Positions 8,984 to 18,900 of a stretch of 64,000 bases of DNA are shown here, in pieces; positions within the stretch are counted from its first letter, which is position 1; every line of letters starts with the position of its first letter. The notes under the pieces are model-generated. The model worked only from the letters and a program-made list of their open reading frames with translations, searched no databases and was not told the origin of the DNA. The DNA is from Stygiobacter sp. RIFOXYC2_FULL_38_25 (lineage in GTDB: Bacteria; Bacteroidota; Ignavibacteria; Ignavibacteriales; Melioribacteraceae). The stretch covers positions 124,001 through 188,000 of the forward strand of contig MHAZ01000012.1 of NCBI GenBank assembly GCA_001803165.1, given 5' to 3'. The translations under genes were made by a program, and so were the position numbers.

Positions 8984-10771
8984 ATGTTAGAAGCTCAGTT
9001 AGAAATGACAGATAAAATTGGTTACCTACTCCTAAAGAAAGGGATCATTGACCATAAAATTTTGGAGCAGGCACTTAAGATTAAAGAAGCTGATCAGGCA
9101 AAGCTTAAGAGGAATCTTGCCCAAATATTGGTTGATGAGTTTAAGTTCGATCATGATATAATTTTTAGAGAAGTTGCGGTCTTGTATGCTTTCAAAGAAC
9201 TTAACTTTCCAATAGAAGAACTGCCTGAAGAACGAATTACCGAGATGAAAAATATGATGACAAAGCAGGGTGAAGAAATTAAAAAACTTCTGCTCGATCA
9301 TCGTGTGATTCCTTTTAAGTTCGATGACAAAATCCGGGATAAACTTATTCTTGCCGCAGTTGACCCAACCGATAGGGCTTTGGCAAAAATTGCATACGCA
9401 CTTAACGCTAAGAAATTCGAAATAAATTACCTGCGCAAGAAAGATTTTGATAAACTTGTTGGCTTACTTGTTTCTACCGAAAATGAGTTCTTAAAGATGA
9501 TGCAGGAAAGCCATGAAGAAATGCATGTTGCCGAAGATGAATCCTCTGTTAATGAAGAAGAACTCGATGCCGAAATTAACAAGAGCGCATTAATTAATTT
9601 GATTGAGGCTTCGCTCATTGAAGGTACTCGCAGAGGTGTGAGTGATATTCACCTTATTCCTAAAAGTGGAAATAAAACTGAAATACATTTCCGTTTGGAT
9701 GGAAAGCTTGCCCTTTGGCACACGCAAGAAAATACGTTGCCCGAAGCTGTAATGGCTGTTGTAAAAGACCGTTCAAAGGGAATGGATAGATTTGAAAGAG
9801 AGAAAGCGCAAGACGGTTTTATACAGCGTGAAATAGACGGGCACATTATTCGCTTTCGTGTTTCAGTTCTTCCAACAGTTGGTACTGAATTAAAAAATAA
9901 ATTTGAAAGCATTGTAATAAGAATTCTTGATGATAGAAAAGTTATAAAGGATTTGAGCAAACTTGGACTAGTTGGATATTCCAATCAGGCATTTGTAAAA
10001 GCTATCTCAGCTCCGCAAGGAATGATTATCTTAACAGGTCCCACCGGTAGCGGTAAATCTACTACACTGATTGCAGCACTGTATCAAGTAATTAATCCCA
10101 CCAAAAATGTTTTAACTGTTGAAGATCCTGTAGAGTATGTTATTGAAGGCGCGCGCCAGTTAAAGATTGGCTACAAGATGAATTTTGAACAAGCTATCAG
10201 AGCAATCTTGCGTCACGATCCTGATATTGTTCTTGTTGGTGAGATGCGTGATAAAGAAACTGCGGAAACAGCTATCAAACTTGCTAATACCGGGCACTTA
10301 ACTTTTTCAACACTTCATACAAACGATGCGCCGAGCGCGGTTGCCCGTCTTTATAAAATGGGTGTAGAGCCGTTTTTAATTGCCTACGCAATTAACATTA
10401 TAGTTGCACAACGCCTTATCAGAAAACTTTGCGAGTCTTGTAAGAAGAAAGTTACAAACGTCGAAGAATATGTCCGTCTAGCCGGAATGGATCCTAAAGA
10501 TTGGATAGGCGCTGAACTTTATGAAGAAGTTGGTTGCGACAAATGTAATCACTCCGGTTACAAAGGAAGAATGGCAATTCACGAAGCATTATACTTTACA
10601 AAAGAGATTAGAAGATTAATCGTTCACTCGGGTGAAGATGTAGATGAAGAGGCTATTAGGGAACAAGCTAGAAAAGATGGAACATTAAGTTTACGCGATG
10701 CCGGTTTTCAAAAAGCAAAACTGGGCTTAACTTCTATACCGGAAGTGATTGGCGCAACAATGGAAGATTAA
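8984..10771 (+). CDS. pilB: PilB/GspE-type pilus extension ATPase
   Basis: 595 residues. The N-terminal MshEN/T2SSE_N domains (about 1-190) contain ILAAVDPTD. The secretion ATPase core has Walker A GPTGSGKSTT (about residue 351), the Asp box TVEDPVEY, Walker B DIVLVGEMRD (about 413) and the His box GHLTFSTLHTNDA. A C-terminal zinc ribbon is formed by CESC and CDKC, diagnostic for the PilB/GspE branch rather than PilT. It powers filament assembly at the inner membrane. It lies between pilC and a PilT-like gene in the same orientation. Confidence 0.95.
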   Translation: MLEAQLEMTDKIGYLLLKKGIIDHKILEQALKIKEADQAKLKRNLAQILVDEFKFDHDIIFREVAVLYAFKELNFPIEELPEERITEMKNMMTKQGEEIKKLLLDHRVIPFKFDDKIRDKLILAAVDPTDRALAKIAYALNAKKFEINYLRKKDFDKLVGLLVSTENEFLKMMQESHEEMHVAEDESSVNEEELDAEINKSALINLIEASLIEGTRRGVSDIHLIPKSGNKTEIHFRLDGKLALWHTQENTLPEAVMAVVKDRSKGMDRFEREKAQDGFIQREIDGHIIRFRVSVLPTVGTELKNKFESIVIRILDDRKVIKDLSKLGLVGYSNQAFVKAISAPQGMIILTGPTGSGKSTTLIAALYQVINPTKNVLTVEDPVEYVIEGARQLKIGYKMNFEQAIRAILRHDPDIVLVGEMRDKETAETAIKLANTGHLTFSTLHTNDAPSAVARLYKMGVEPFLIAYAINIIVAQRLIRKLCESCKKKVTNVEEYVRLAGMDPKDWIGAELYEEVGCDKCNHSGYKGRMAIHEALYFTKEIRRLIVHSGEDVDEEAIREQARKDGTLSLRDAGFQKAKLGLTSIPEVIGATMED

Positions 10772-10865
10772 TTTTTGGCATGGGGAGGTGCTAATAATAT
10801 ACATTTTATATATTTTAATGTGAGGTATCACTTTACTCACAATTTTTTCATAAAGTGGTAGTTAA

Positions 10866-12092
10866 ATGATAGCTGAAGCAAAACAAGTCTTATCTGGATT
10901 TGCCTCTCGAGTTCCTTCAACTGTGCTGGGACCGGAAAGAGTCCGCTATATAGCCGAGCATATTCAAGAATTACAAACCGATCACCGTTTGATGCTTTTG
11001 CATTTAATTAATCATATTCTGGCTGCTATGATTGATAAGCAAGCTTCTGATGTTGAGATAGGCGGATTTGGTGCGCAGAACGCAGTTTGGTTTAGAATTT
11101 TTGGCAAGAAGGAACGCGCGTTAGATATGCCTCAAATGAGTGAAGATGAAGCTTCTGCGCTTATCATTTCTATCTTGAATAAAAGCCAGATTACCATGCT
11201 TCTGGAAAATAGAAATTTAGATTTCAGTTATACTTTTAAGTATGATAAAATTCAGAAGCAATTAAGATTTAGATGCGACGCGTATTTTGATCTCGATAGT
11301 TTAACAATGAACATGAGAGCAATTCAAGCTTCCGTTCGCCCGCTTGAAAGCCTGGAGTTTCATCCGTTTGCAGTAAAAACGATGAGCCACAATTACATAA
11401 AGTTTGGGCTGTCGCTCATAACCGGAATTACCGGTTCAGGAAAATCCACCACACTTGATGCAATAATAGATTTCCATAATGATTTTGATCCGAGCCATAT
11501 CGTTATAATCGCTTCACCTATAGAATTTGTTCACCGTTCTAAAAAGGCAATCATAAAACATAGGGAAGTCGGAAGGGACGTTCCTTCTTTTAAGGAGGGT
11601 GTTATCCAATCATTACGCCAAGATCCTGATATTATAGTTATAGGCGAAATGCGCGATCCGGAAACAATCTTGGCAGCATTAGAAGTTACAGATACCGGTC
11701 ACAAGGTTTTTTCAACGCTCCATACATCAAGTGCTGTAGAATCTATTGATAGAATTATCGCAGAAGTTCATCCTAACGAGCAAGAGCGTGTCAGAAATCG
11801 CTTGGCAGACGTTTTAATTTCCGTTATCTCTCAAAAATTGGTGCCAAGTCTCGATGGTAAACGTGCTTTAGCGAAGGAAGTGTTAATTGTAACCCCTAGT
11901 GTTAGAGCGGCAATAAAGAACAATAATACAAGTGAAATTTACATGATGATTAACCAGGGCGGTCCCCAAGGCATGGTTACGATGGAACAAGATTTGCTTA
12001 GACTATACATGGAGAAAAAAATATCCAAAGAAAATGCAATTTCCTATTCGAATAATAAAACCAGAATTCTCCAACTGATGAAGGGCGCTTAG
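10866..12092 (+). CDS. pilT: PilT-like retraction ATPase
   Basis: 408 residues, a little longer than classical PilT (about 345-380). Walker A is GITGSGKSTT (about 185-194), Walker B DIIVIGEMRDPE (about 255) and the His box DTGHKVFSTLHTSSAVE. It lacks the zinc ribbon found in the PilB neighbour, and the C-terminus has the AKEVLIVTPSVRAAIKNN type seen in PilT. It should depolymerise the pilus. A second ATPase argues for a retractable pilus rather than a pure type II secretion system. It is preceded by a 94-nt gap and followed 2 nt later by the PilM-like gene. Confidence 0.92.
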   Translation: MIAEAKQVLSGFASRVPSTVLGPERVRYIAEHIQELQTDHRLMLLHLINHILAAMIDKQASDVEIGGFGAQNAVWFRIFGKKERALDMPQMSEDEASALIISILNKSQITMLLENRNLDFSYTFKYDKIQKQLRFRCDAYFDLDSLTMNMRAIQASVRPLESLEFHPFAVKTMSHNYIKFGLSLITGITGSGKSTTLDAIIDFHNDFDPSHIVIIASPIEFVHRSKKAIIKHREVGRDVPSFKEGVIQSLRQDPDIIVIGEMRDPETILAALEVTDTGHKVFSTLHTSSAVESIDRIIAEVHPNEQERVRNRLADVLISVISQKLVPSLDGKRALAKEVLIVTPSVRAAIKNNNTSEIYMMINQGGPQGMVTMEQDLLRLYMEKKISKENAISYSNNKTRILQLMKGA

Positions 12093-12094
12093 TA

Positions 12095-13675
12095 TTGAAG
12101 TCAATCGCATGCTTATACTGTGAAGGTACAGACGCAAAAATCGCGGTTCTCTCTAAAGAGAAAACCGGAATTCGTATTGTACGCACGGCTTCATTAACTA
12201 TGAGCAGAGCTTCCCAATCTACAGCTCAGGGAAGAACCAATGCGCTAGCCGAAATCGAAAAAGAATCAATGGGTAGTTTAACATCGGATGATCTTTCATT
12301 CGATAGCCTTGAAGCAAGCGATGGCGTCGGTCAACACCACCAACTGGAAGATACATCTGATGTAGCTCTCTTTAACTCTGCATTGAGCGGCTTAAAGGTT
12401 ACTAATATAGATTTCATTCCAATAGTTACTGAGCCCACCGTAAACTATCATCATTACGAAGGTCCACTCGGCACAAATAAGAAAAAGCTGATTCAAGCAG
12501 TAGTTGCTGATATTCTTGTTTCAAAAGGAATTACAGCCGAGCCGGATTTGGTAGATATTGTTAACACGAACGATAAAACTTCGCTGGCACTTTTTCTGGA
12601 AGGCGATATTCACTGTGTGGGACTCATCAATCAGCTGGCGAACTATAACAACAAGCGTTACCTAAAAATCCCAACAATAAAAAGTGCTGAGTTAGCTCTT
12701 TCATATTACGTTTCCAAAACAAACAAGTTTTTCCCGGAAGATTTCTCTTTAATTGTCTATATAGGTAAAGAATACAGCAAGCTAATTTTCTTAGAAGGAC
12801 AAAAGCTTAAGCATATCGGCAGCACCTTAGATATTGGAACGAAAAACCTTCACACTTATGATGTTTACTTTTCTAAGATTTTGTTGGAGATGGAAAACGG
12901 CGGTGTGCCAAAGCTTGATAATATTATTATTTGCGGAGAAGACCGTTCCGAGAATTTAATTCTTTCTTTCTTTGGTACGTTCCCGGAAGCAAATGTTACC
13001 GAATTAAAATTTGATGGCTTTGACACAAGTCTATTGAATGAAGAAGATGCCCAGAACCTCGCCTTGTATGCAATGCCAATTTCAGTTGGAATTGAATACT
13101 ATGATGAAATTGATAAACTGCATGTAGGCGCTAATTTCTTACCTAAGTACGTTCAAGAAAATCAAAAGACTTTTCAATTTGCCTGGCATGGCTATTTGCT
13201 TGTTGCACTTTTATTTATAGCAACTTTCTTTTTTACTTTTCATATACTCTCTAATGTCCGGCAGATTAAAGATCTTGATTACGAAATAGAAAGATTGCAG
13301 CAGAGACAAGCGCAAGACCAAGCATTGGCTGCAGAGATAAATCCGCTTACAGTTAAAATAAATGCTTTTGATGCTACTCAGGGGATTATTGATTCTGCTT
13401 CAGTAGGAGCTGGTCTTTGGAATAAAAATCTTACTAAGCTTTCCGATTTTATGGAGCGAAGAAGAAGTTTCTGGTTTACCAAGATTGAGCCAACTAATCC
13501 GGAAGAATTAAAACTAACCGGCTACGCGCTATCTAGAAGTGTATTAACTGAGTTTGCAGAACAAAATATTACTTCTATTCTTAAAAATATTAACTACGAG
13601 CCACTTCGCGAAAAAAGTGCATTTTCTTTTTCGATGGATTTTAGAATGAACGGGGACACGACAAAGGCTAAATGA
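12095..13675 (+). CDS. PilM-PilN-like fusion (GspL-like) assembly platform protein
   Basis: 526 residues from a TTG start 2 nt after pilT. Residues 1 to about 355 are cytoplasmic and look like an actin-fold PilM domain (weak motif match), with an acidic insertion near 50-95. One membrane segment follows (about 365-386, YLLVALLFIATFFFTFHIL), then a coiled coil (IKDLDYEIERLQQRQAQDQ) and a periplasmic alpha-beta domain, as in PilN. In well-studied pili PilM and PilN are separate proteins; here they appear as one chain, the architecture of GspL in type II secretion. The assignment rests on topology and neighbours more than on sequence motifs. The next gene starts inside its stop codon (ATGA). Confidence 0.72.
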   Translation: MKSIACLYCEGTDAKIAVLSKEKTGIRIVRTASLTMSRASQSTAQGRTNALAEIEKESMGSLTSDDLSFDSLEASDGVGQHHQLEDTSDVALFNSALSGLKVTNIDFIPIVTEPTVNYHHYEGPLGTNKKKLIQAVVADILVSKGITAEPDLVDIVNTNDKTSLALFLEGDIHCVGLINQLANYNNKRYLKIPTIKSAELALSYYVSKTNKFFPEDFSLIVYIGKEYSKLIFLEGQKLKHIGSTLDIGTKNLHTYDVYFSKILLEMENGGVPKLDNIIICGEDRSENLILSFFGTFPEANVTELKFDGFDTSLLNEEDAQNLALYAMPISVGIEYYDEIDKLHVGANFLPKYVQENQKTFQFAWHGYLLVALLFIATFFFTFHILSNVRQIKDLDYEIERLQQRQAQDQALAAEINPLTVKINAFDATQGIIDSASVGAGLWNKNLTKLSDFMERRRSFWFTKIEPTNPEELKLTGYALSRSVLTEFAEQNITSILKNINYEPLREKSAFSFSMDFRMNGDTTKAK

Positions 13676-14568
13676 GTACGAAAACTAAAAATACTATCAT
13701 AATTGCAATCATACTGGTAGGTATAGTACTCGCTGCCGGTCTTTACGATTTTATTTTGCAAAAGGGAAAAATTAACGACAGAACCCAGAAGATAAAGGAT
13801 TTGAAGCTTTATCAATTCGACACAGAGACGCTTAATCTCCAATTGGCTGCTTCAAAGGAAAGAATTGCACAGCTTGATTCTATTCTTGCCAACAGAAAAT
13901 ATGTAATTCCGGTAAACATTTCGCAAGCCAACTTTTTTGATTTTGTAAATCAAATAAGTTACAACTTCTCTCCCGACTCATACGTTAACATCGAATACGT
14001 AAGCACTGAAATACTTCCCAACTTTAACAATTACACTTATAATCTGAGCGGTGTAGCTAAGTTCTCGGATTTCTACCGGTTGATTTACGCTATTGAAGAA
14101 AGTAAGAATCTAAAAAAAGTTATGAACGTAGATCTTTCCAGCAATGTTAAAGTTGAAGAAGACGGCACTCCAGTATATATGGTGAATTATAAATTTGTTG
14201 CAAAAGTTTATTACTCAAACGACGATAGATTTTCATTCAAAGGTGGAACAGAAAATTCGCTTGAACCAAATCCGGCATACGATATTTTCTATCCCCTAAT
14301 CAGAAATGAAATTCCGCCAAACACCGAAGGCTTGCTGGATGTTCAATCCGGACAGTTACTTGCACTAATTCCGGACGGCGCATTTTTATCCGATGCAAGC
14401 GGCAACACGTACTTGCTTTGGGAAGGCGATAAAGTTTATTTGGGATACTTAACAAATATAGACTACCAAAATAACCGCGTGAATTTTGTATTAAATAAAG
14501 GCGGTGTTATTGAAAATATTTCGCTTCTATTGCATAAAGAAAAGAAAGAGAATAAGCCAGGTAAATAA
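13672..14568 (+). CDS. PilO-like protein with C-terminal PilP-like domain
   Basis: 298 residues, overlapping the previous gene by 4 nt (ATGA), which implies translational coupling. Topology is PilO-like: a short cytoplasmic tail, a membrane helix (about 8-29), a coiled coil (about 35-75) and a periplasmic ferredoxin-like domain (about 80-185). The last 80 residues (LLDVQSGQLLALIPDG ... YLLWEGDKVYLGYLTNI) read like the small beta domain of PilP/GspC that contacts the secretin. PilP is normally a separate lipoprotein; no separate pilP exists here. The PilO assignment is by position and topology; the PilP part is tentative. Confidence 0.65.
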   Translation: MSTKTKNTIIIAIILVGIVLAAGLYDFILQKGKINDRTQKIKDLKLYQFDTETLNLQLAASKERIAQLDSILANRKYVIPVNISQANFFDFVNQISYNFSPDSYVNIEYVSTEILPNFNNYTYNLSGVAKFSDFYRLIYAIEESKNLKKVMNVDLSSNVKVEEDGTPVYMVNYKFVAKVYYSNDDRFSFKGGTENSLEPNPAYDIFYPLIRNEIPPNTEGLLDVQSGQLLALIPDGAFLSDASGNTYLLWEGDKVYLGYLTNIDYQNNRVNFVLNKGGVIENISLLLHKEKKENKPGK

Positions 14569-14569
14569 A

Positions 14570-15838
14570 ATGAAAAAGATTTTGATAATACTCGTTCTAC
14601 TTGGGTTAGCCGTACCTACCGGCGCCCAAATTGATCTTAAAGATAAATTGAGGGGCTCTGTCAACCCGGAAGAAATTGTATCTCTTTCCGAAACTTTGCC
14701 TTTTAACAAGGCTATTGAAGTATTGAGCAAAGTAAGCGAAAAGCTGACCGGCAAAAAGATTGTGTCTCTTGTAGCGCTGACAGATCCAATCGGCGTTGAA
14801 ATAGATAAGATGCCTTACAAAAAGGCATTATTCATTGTTGTTCAATACAACAATTTAATTGTAGAAGAAACAGAATTGAATCTGGTTGTTAAAAAGAAAG
14901 ATGCTACTAAAGAAGCTCTCACTAAAGATGTTTATGCTCCTGTTACCGAACGAGAAGTAAAAATCTCTGCACTTATTTTTGAAGCAAGTGTTTCTGATAT
15001 GAAAGAAAAAGGAGTTAATTGGGAATTTCTTTTGTCTCGCTCCGGATTAAGTATTGGCAGTAAGATTGTAACTTCATCAACTTCAAGCTCTACATCAGGT
15101 TCAACAACTGCTACGCAAAACCCGCCGGAGTTTAGCATTTCTCCTAAGGTAGATTTTACAATGGGAAAGTTTGATGGAACCGCCAGCGGACTATTTAAAT
15201 TTTTTGAAGAAGAGCAGCTCGGTAAAATTATTTCCCGCCCAACCATTTCTACAATCAACGGTGTACAGGGCAGAACACAAGTCGGTTCGGAGTTCTCAAT
15301 CAAGGAAAGAGATTTTGCGGGCAACTTGATTGATAAGTTTTATCAAAGCGGCACTATTATAGAAGTTACTCCCAACATCATTAACGAAGAGGGAATTGAT
15401 TACGTTCTGTGTAAGGTTAGAATTGAAAGAAGCTCTGTAATCCCCGGTGCTATCACTACAGAAAAACCAAAGACCGAAGTAACAACGACTTTACTTCTTA
15501 TCAACGGAGAAGAAGCTGCTATTGGCGGGCTATTAGTTAACGATGAAACAATACAGAGAAGAGGCGTTCCGCTGCTTAAAGATTTGCCATGGTGGGTATT
15601 TGGTTTGCGTTATTTGTTTGGTTACGATCAAGTTACAGTTTCAACCAAAGAAATTATTACTTTGCTTAAAGTAGAACTGCTTCCAACTTTAAAAGAAAGA
15701 GTTAATGCCAAGAAGAGCGATCTACTGAGAAAAGAAATTCTCGACCAGCAGAACAAGTTGAAGGATTACAAGGATCAAATAGACAATGCTAAAAAAGAAA
15801 TTAAAGAAAAAGAAAAGATAGAAGAAGATAATAATTAA
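14570..15838 (+). CDS. pilQ: Short PilQ/GspD-family secretin
   Basis: 422 residues from the ATG at 14570, chosen over an upstream in-frame start at 14504 because MKKILIILVLLGLAVPTGAQ is a clean signal peptide. A small N-terminal domain (about 30-105) is followed by the secretin domain (about 115-375) with EVKISALIFEASVSDM, GKIISRPTISTINGVQG, SGTIIEVTPNII and the closing RGVPLLKDLPWW. It forms the outer-membrane ring for the filament. Most PilQ proteins exceed 600 residues and carry AMIN and several N domains; this one lacks them. A charged C-terminal coiled coil (about 380-422) is added, possibly for contact with a pilotin or the cell wall. Confidence 0.85.
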   Translation: MKKILIILVLLGLAVPTGAQIDLKDKLRGSVNPEEIVSLSETLPFNKAIEVLSKVSEKLTGKKIVSLVALTDPIGVEIDKMPYKKALFIVVQYNNLIVEETELNLVVKKKDATKEALTKDVYAPVTEREVKISALIFEASVSDMKEKGVNWEFLLSRSGLSIGSKIVTSSTSSSTSGSTTATQNPPEFSISPKVDFTMGKFDGTASGLFKFFEEEQLGKIISRPTISTINGVQGRTQVGSEFSIKERDFAGNLIDKFYQSGTIIEVTPNIINEEGIDYVLCKVRIERSSVIPGAITTEKPKTEVTTTLLLINGEEAAIGGLLVNDETIQRRGVPLLKDLPWWVFGLRYLFGYDQVTVSTKEIITLLKVELLPTLKERVNAKKSDLLRKEILDQQNKLKDYKDQIDNAKKEIKEKEKIEEDNN

Positions 15839-15925
15839 GCCAATCCAACCTTAACTGAATAAGTACTGCTGGGTGTAGACAAATCTTTTTAGCTTTTTTG
15901 AATACAATTGTAAGGTCCAACTCAA

Positions 15926-18900
15926 ATGAAGTTGAATGTACGGTTTCTACTAACAACGTTCGTAATTGTACTTATCATTTCAATCTCTTCTACATTTGTA
16001 TTCTATGCATTGGCAAACCGCGTTCTTATGCAGCAGCAGTCCAAATCATTAATTAACGCAACTTCCAATTTTGCTTTTGCACTACAATCCGAATTACAGA
16101 AAGCCGACGAAGATTTCAGGTCACTGGTCCCTTTAACTAACAAGTTTACCTCGATTAATCTTGACTCTACAAGTATTGATTTTCTATTTACATTAGTTAA
16201 TGATTCGTTAATTAACTCAAAAGAATTGAAGGTCAAAAGCAGTTCTTATCTCAACATTCGCAGTTCATCTTTCCAGAAGTTCTTTACCAATAATCAAGCT
16301 TTGGTTCTCCGCTATGCACAGCTTCAAGATGGAAGGACATTCTACTACGGCAGAATATTGACTTCCGAACTTCTGGACAAAATCAGAGAAAAGATAAATG
16401 CAGAAATAGCTTTGGTAGTAAATGATTCACCGGTTGAAGTATCTAAGCCGGAGCTGAATCAAGTTAGATTACTTAGTGTAGTAAATGCAACCCGCGCATT
16501 AAAGTATAAAAATAATTTTGATTTATACTCGGAGGAACTTGATGATGCCGATTTCGTTTCCTCAATTTACTCACCTCGTTTTGTTTTTTTTCCCCAATTG
16601 AGAGTCAACTTTATTGTTTTCCAGGCATTTAAGGAAGGGGTAGAATTCAGAAACTCTTTGCAAATAGTAATGCTGCTAATTGTTTTGGCAGGAAGCGCAG
16701 TTACATTTATAATTGTTATTGTTTCAACAACTAAGCTGCGCCGGCAAATTGGAATGTTAAGCTTGGGTGCCATCGAAACTGGAAAGGGTAATTTGGAACA
16801 TCGGGTTCCGGTTATTACTAAAGACGAAATTGGACATTTCAGCGAAACGTTTAACAAAATGCTTGATGAGTTAGTTAGAAATAAAAATGCCGAAAAAGAA
16901 TACTCGGAATTCATCGCGCTTATTAATCAGAATCCGACGCTAAAAGAAATTTCGGATGCGGCTCTTTCAAAAATTATCAAATCAACACACTTAACATTTG
17001 GCGCACTTTATATTGTTGAAAAGGAAACGCTTCGTTTAATTTCTTCTTACGGAATAAGCAAACATACTGTACAGCTAACCGACGCGGATTTTTACAACGA
17101 CGCAATTGAAAAGAAAGAAACAATCGAATTCCATTTTCAAGATAACTATCCGGAAATAAAAACCGGAATAGTGAAAGTGAAAATTAAATATTTGATTATC
17201 TATCCGGTCATCTACAATAAAGAAACCGTAGCGGTTCTCGAGCTTGCGAGCGAATCTAATCCCGACCCAAACATCGAAAAGTATATCAACACAATTCATG
17301 AACAGTTGGCTATAGGATTAGTAAATGCTAAATCGTTTGAGCAGCTGGAAAATTTGGTTAACGAGTTGCGTGTTCTTAATAACGAATATCAAAAGCAGAA
17401 CAAGCAAATTGTAGAGCAAAATGAAGAACTGAAGCAGCTACACGGACAGTTAAAAGAAAAAGCAGAGGAGCTGGAAAAACAGCGGACAAAAGCTATCGAG
17501 CTTACGAAAGTAAAATCGGAGTTTTTAGCAAGCATGTCTCACGAGCTTCGTACGCCACTGATTTCTATACTTGGATTAACGGATTTGATGCTGAAGGATT
17601 CGACTATTCTAGCTAAAGTAAAAGAACGCCTAAATATTGTAAACAGAAACGGCAAAAAACTTCTTAGCTTAATAAATAATATTCTGGAGTTCTCAAAATT
17701 TGAATCCGGGAAAATTGATGTAAAGAAAGAAACATTTGTTTTGGCTGATTTGATAGAGGAAATAGAGCCGAATGTTAAACAACTTGCGCATGAGAAAAGC
17801 CTAAAACTGATTTTCGACATTCCTGTTAATAAAACAATTTTGCTCAATACAGATAAGGATAAACTTGAGCAAGTAATTTTGAATTTGATTGTAAACGCCG
17901 TGAAATTTACCGAGACAGGTTATGTGAAACTAGTAGCTACAGCTAACGCTAGCGATTTAAGCTTTGAAGTTGAGGATTCGGGAATTGGAATTTCTGAAGA
18001 ACATCAAAAAGATATTTTTAGTGAGTTCAAACAAGTTGACGGAACCACCTCGCGCAAATACGGCGGCGCGGGACTTGGGCTAGCTATCTGCAAAAAATAC
18101 ATCGAGCTGATGGGTGGAACTCTGTCATTAAAAAGTGAAGTCGGTAAAGGTTCTACTTTTTCTTTTAGCCTCGAAGACGGTGTTCTGGATTTAATTGATA
18201 ATACGGAACATAAGTTTTTGACCTATGAAAACGAACCGGTCCGACCTCAAAAAAAACTAAGCAAGAAACCTCCGGTGCTAATTGTAACTAACTCGGAAGA
18301 AACTAAAAAACTAATCGGGGATTATCTAACATCGTATAATGTGCAACATCAGTGCGTAAATTCTTGCGAAGAAGCAAAAGTCGAAATTCAACAGAAGGAG
18401 TTCTCGGCGGTAATACTTAATCCCTTTAGCGATTCGCTAAAACTTTTGTCAGATATAAAAACCGGAGAGTTGAACAGCTCAATACCTTTAATTTTTGTTC
18501 TTATTTCTGAAGAACTGAAATATGGATGGGAGCCAAATATCTTTGATTTTATTTTGCCTGGCAAATCAACAGCAATAACTTTGTTGCTGAATGAAATCGA
18601 AAATAAAAATAAACGAAGTGTTAACAATGTATGTATAGCAGCACCTGCCGATAACCATGTTGCCAAAATAATTGACCAGCTGAAAAATTATTCGCATGCA
18701 GTTTCTATAAAACAAGTTAGTAATCATGAAGAACTTATTACTACCGGTCTGAATGACCAGCCGGATGTAGTCTTTGTAGATGTTGAATCTCTTGGAGAAA
18801 ATTCTCTCGAAATCTGCTATGCAGCGTCGTTGAGTAAGTCGCTTAAAAATTGCCCGATAATTTTCGTTCTGCCGCAAGCGTTAAGCGAAGAACAAGCTCA

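Noticed and set aside
10775-10792. Sigma-54-like TTGGCA...TGC before pilT
   Set aside because: The GG to GC spacing is 11, not 10, and sigma-54 promoters require strict spacing.
14504-14569. Upstream in-frame start for the secretin gene
   Set aside because: It overlaps the PilO-like gene by 65 nt and would bury a clean signal peptide that begins at 14570.
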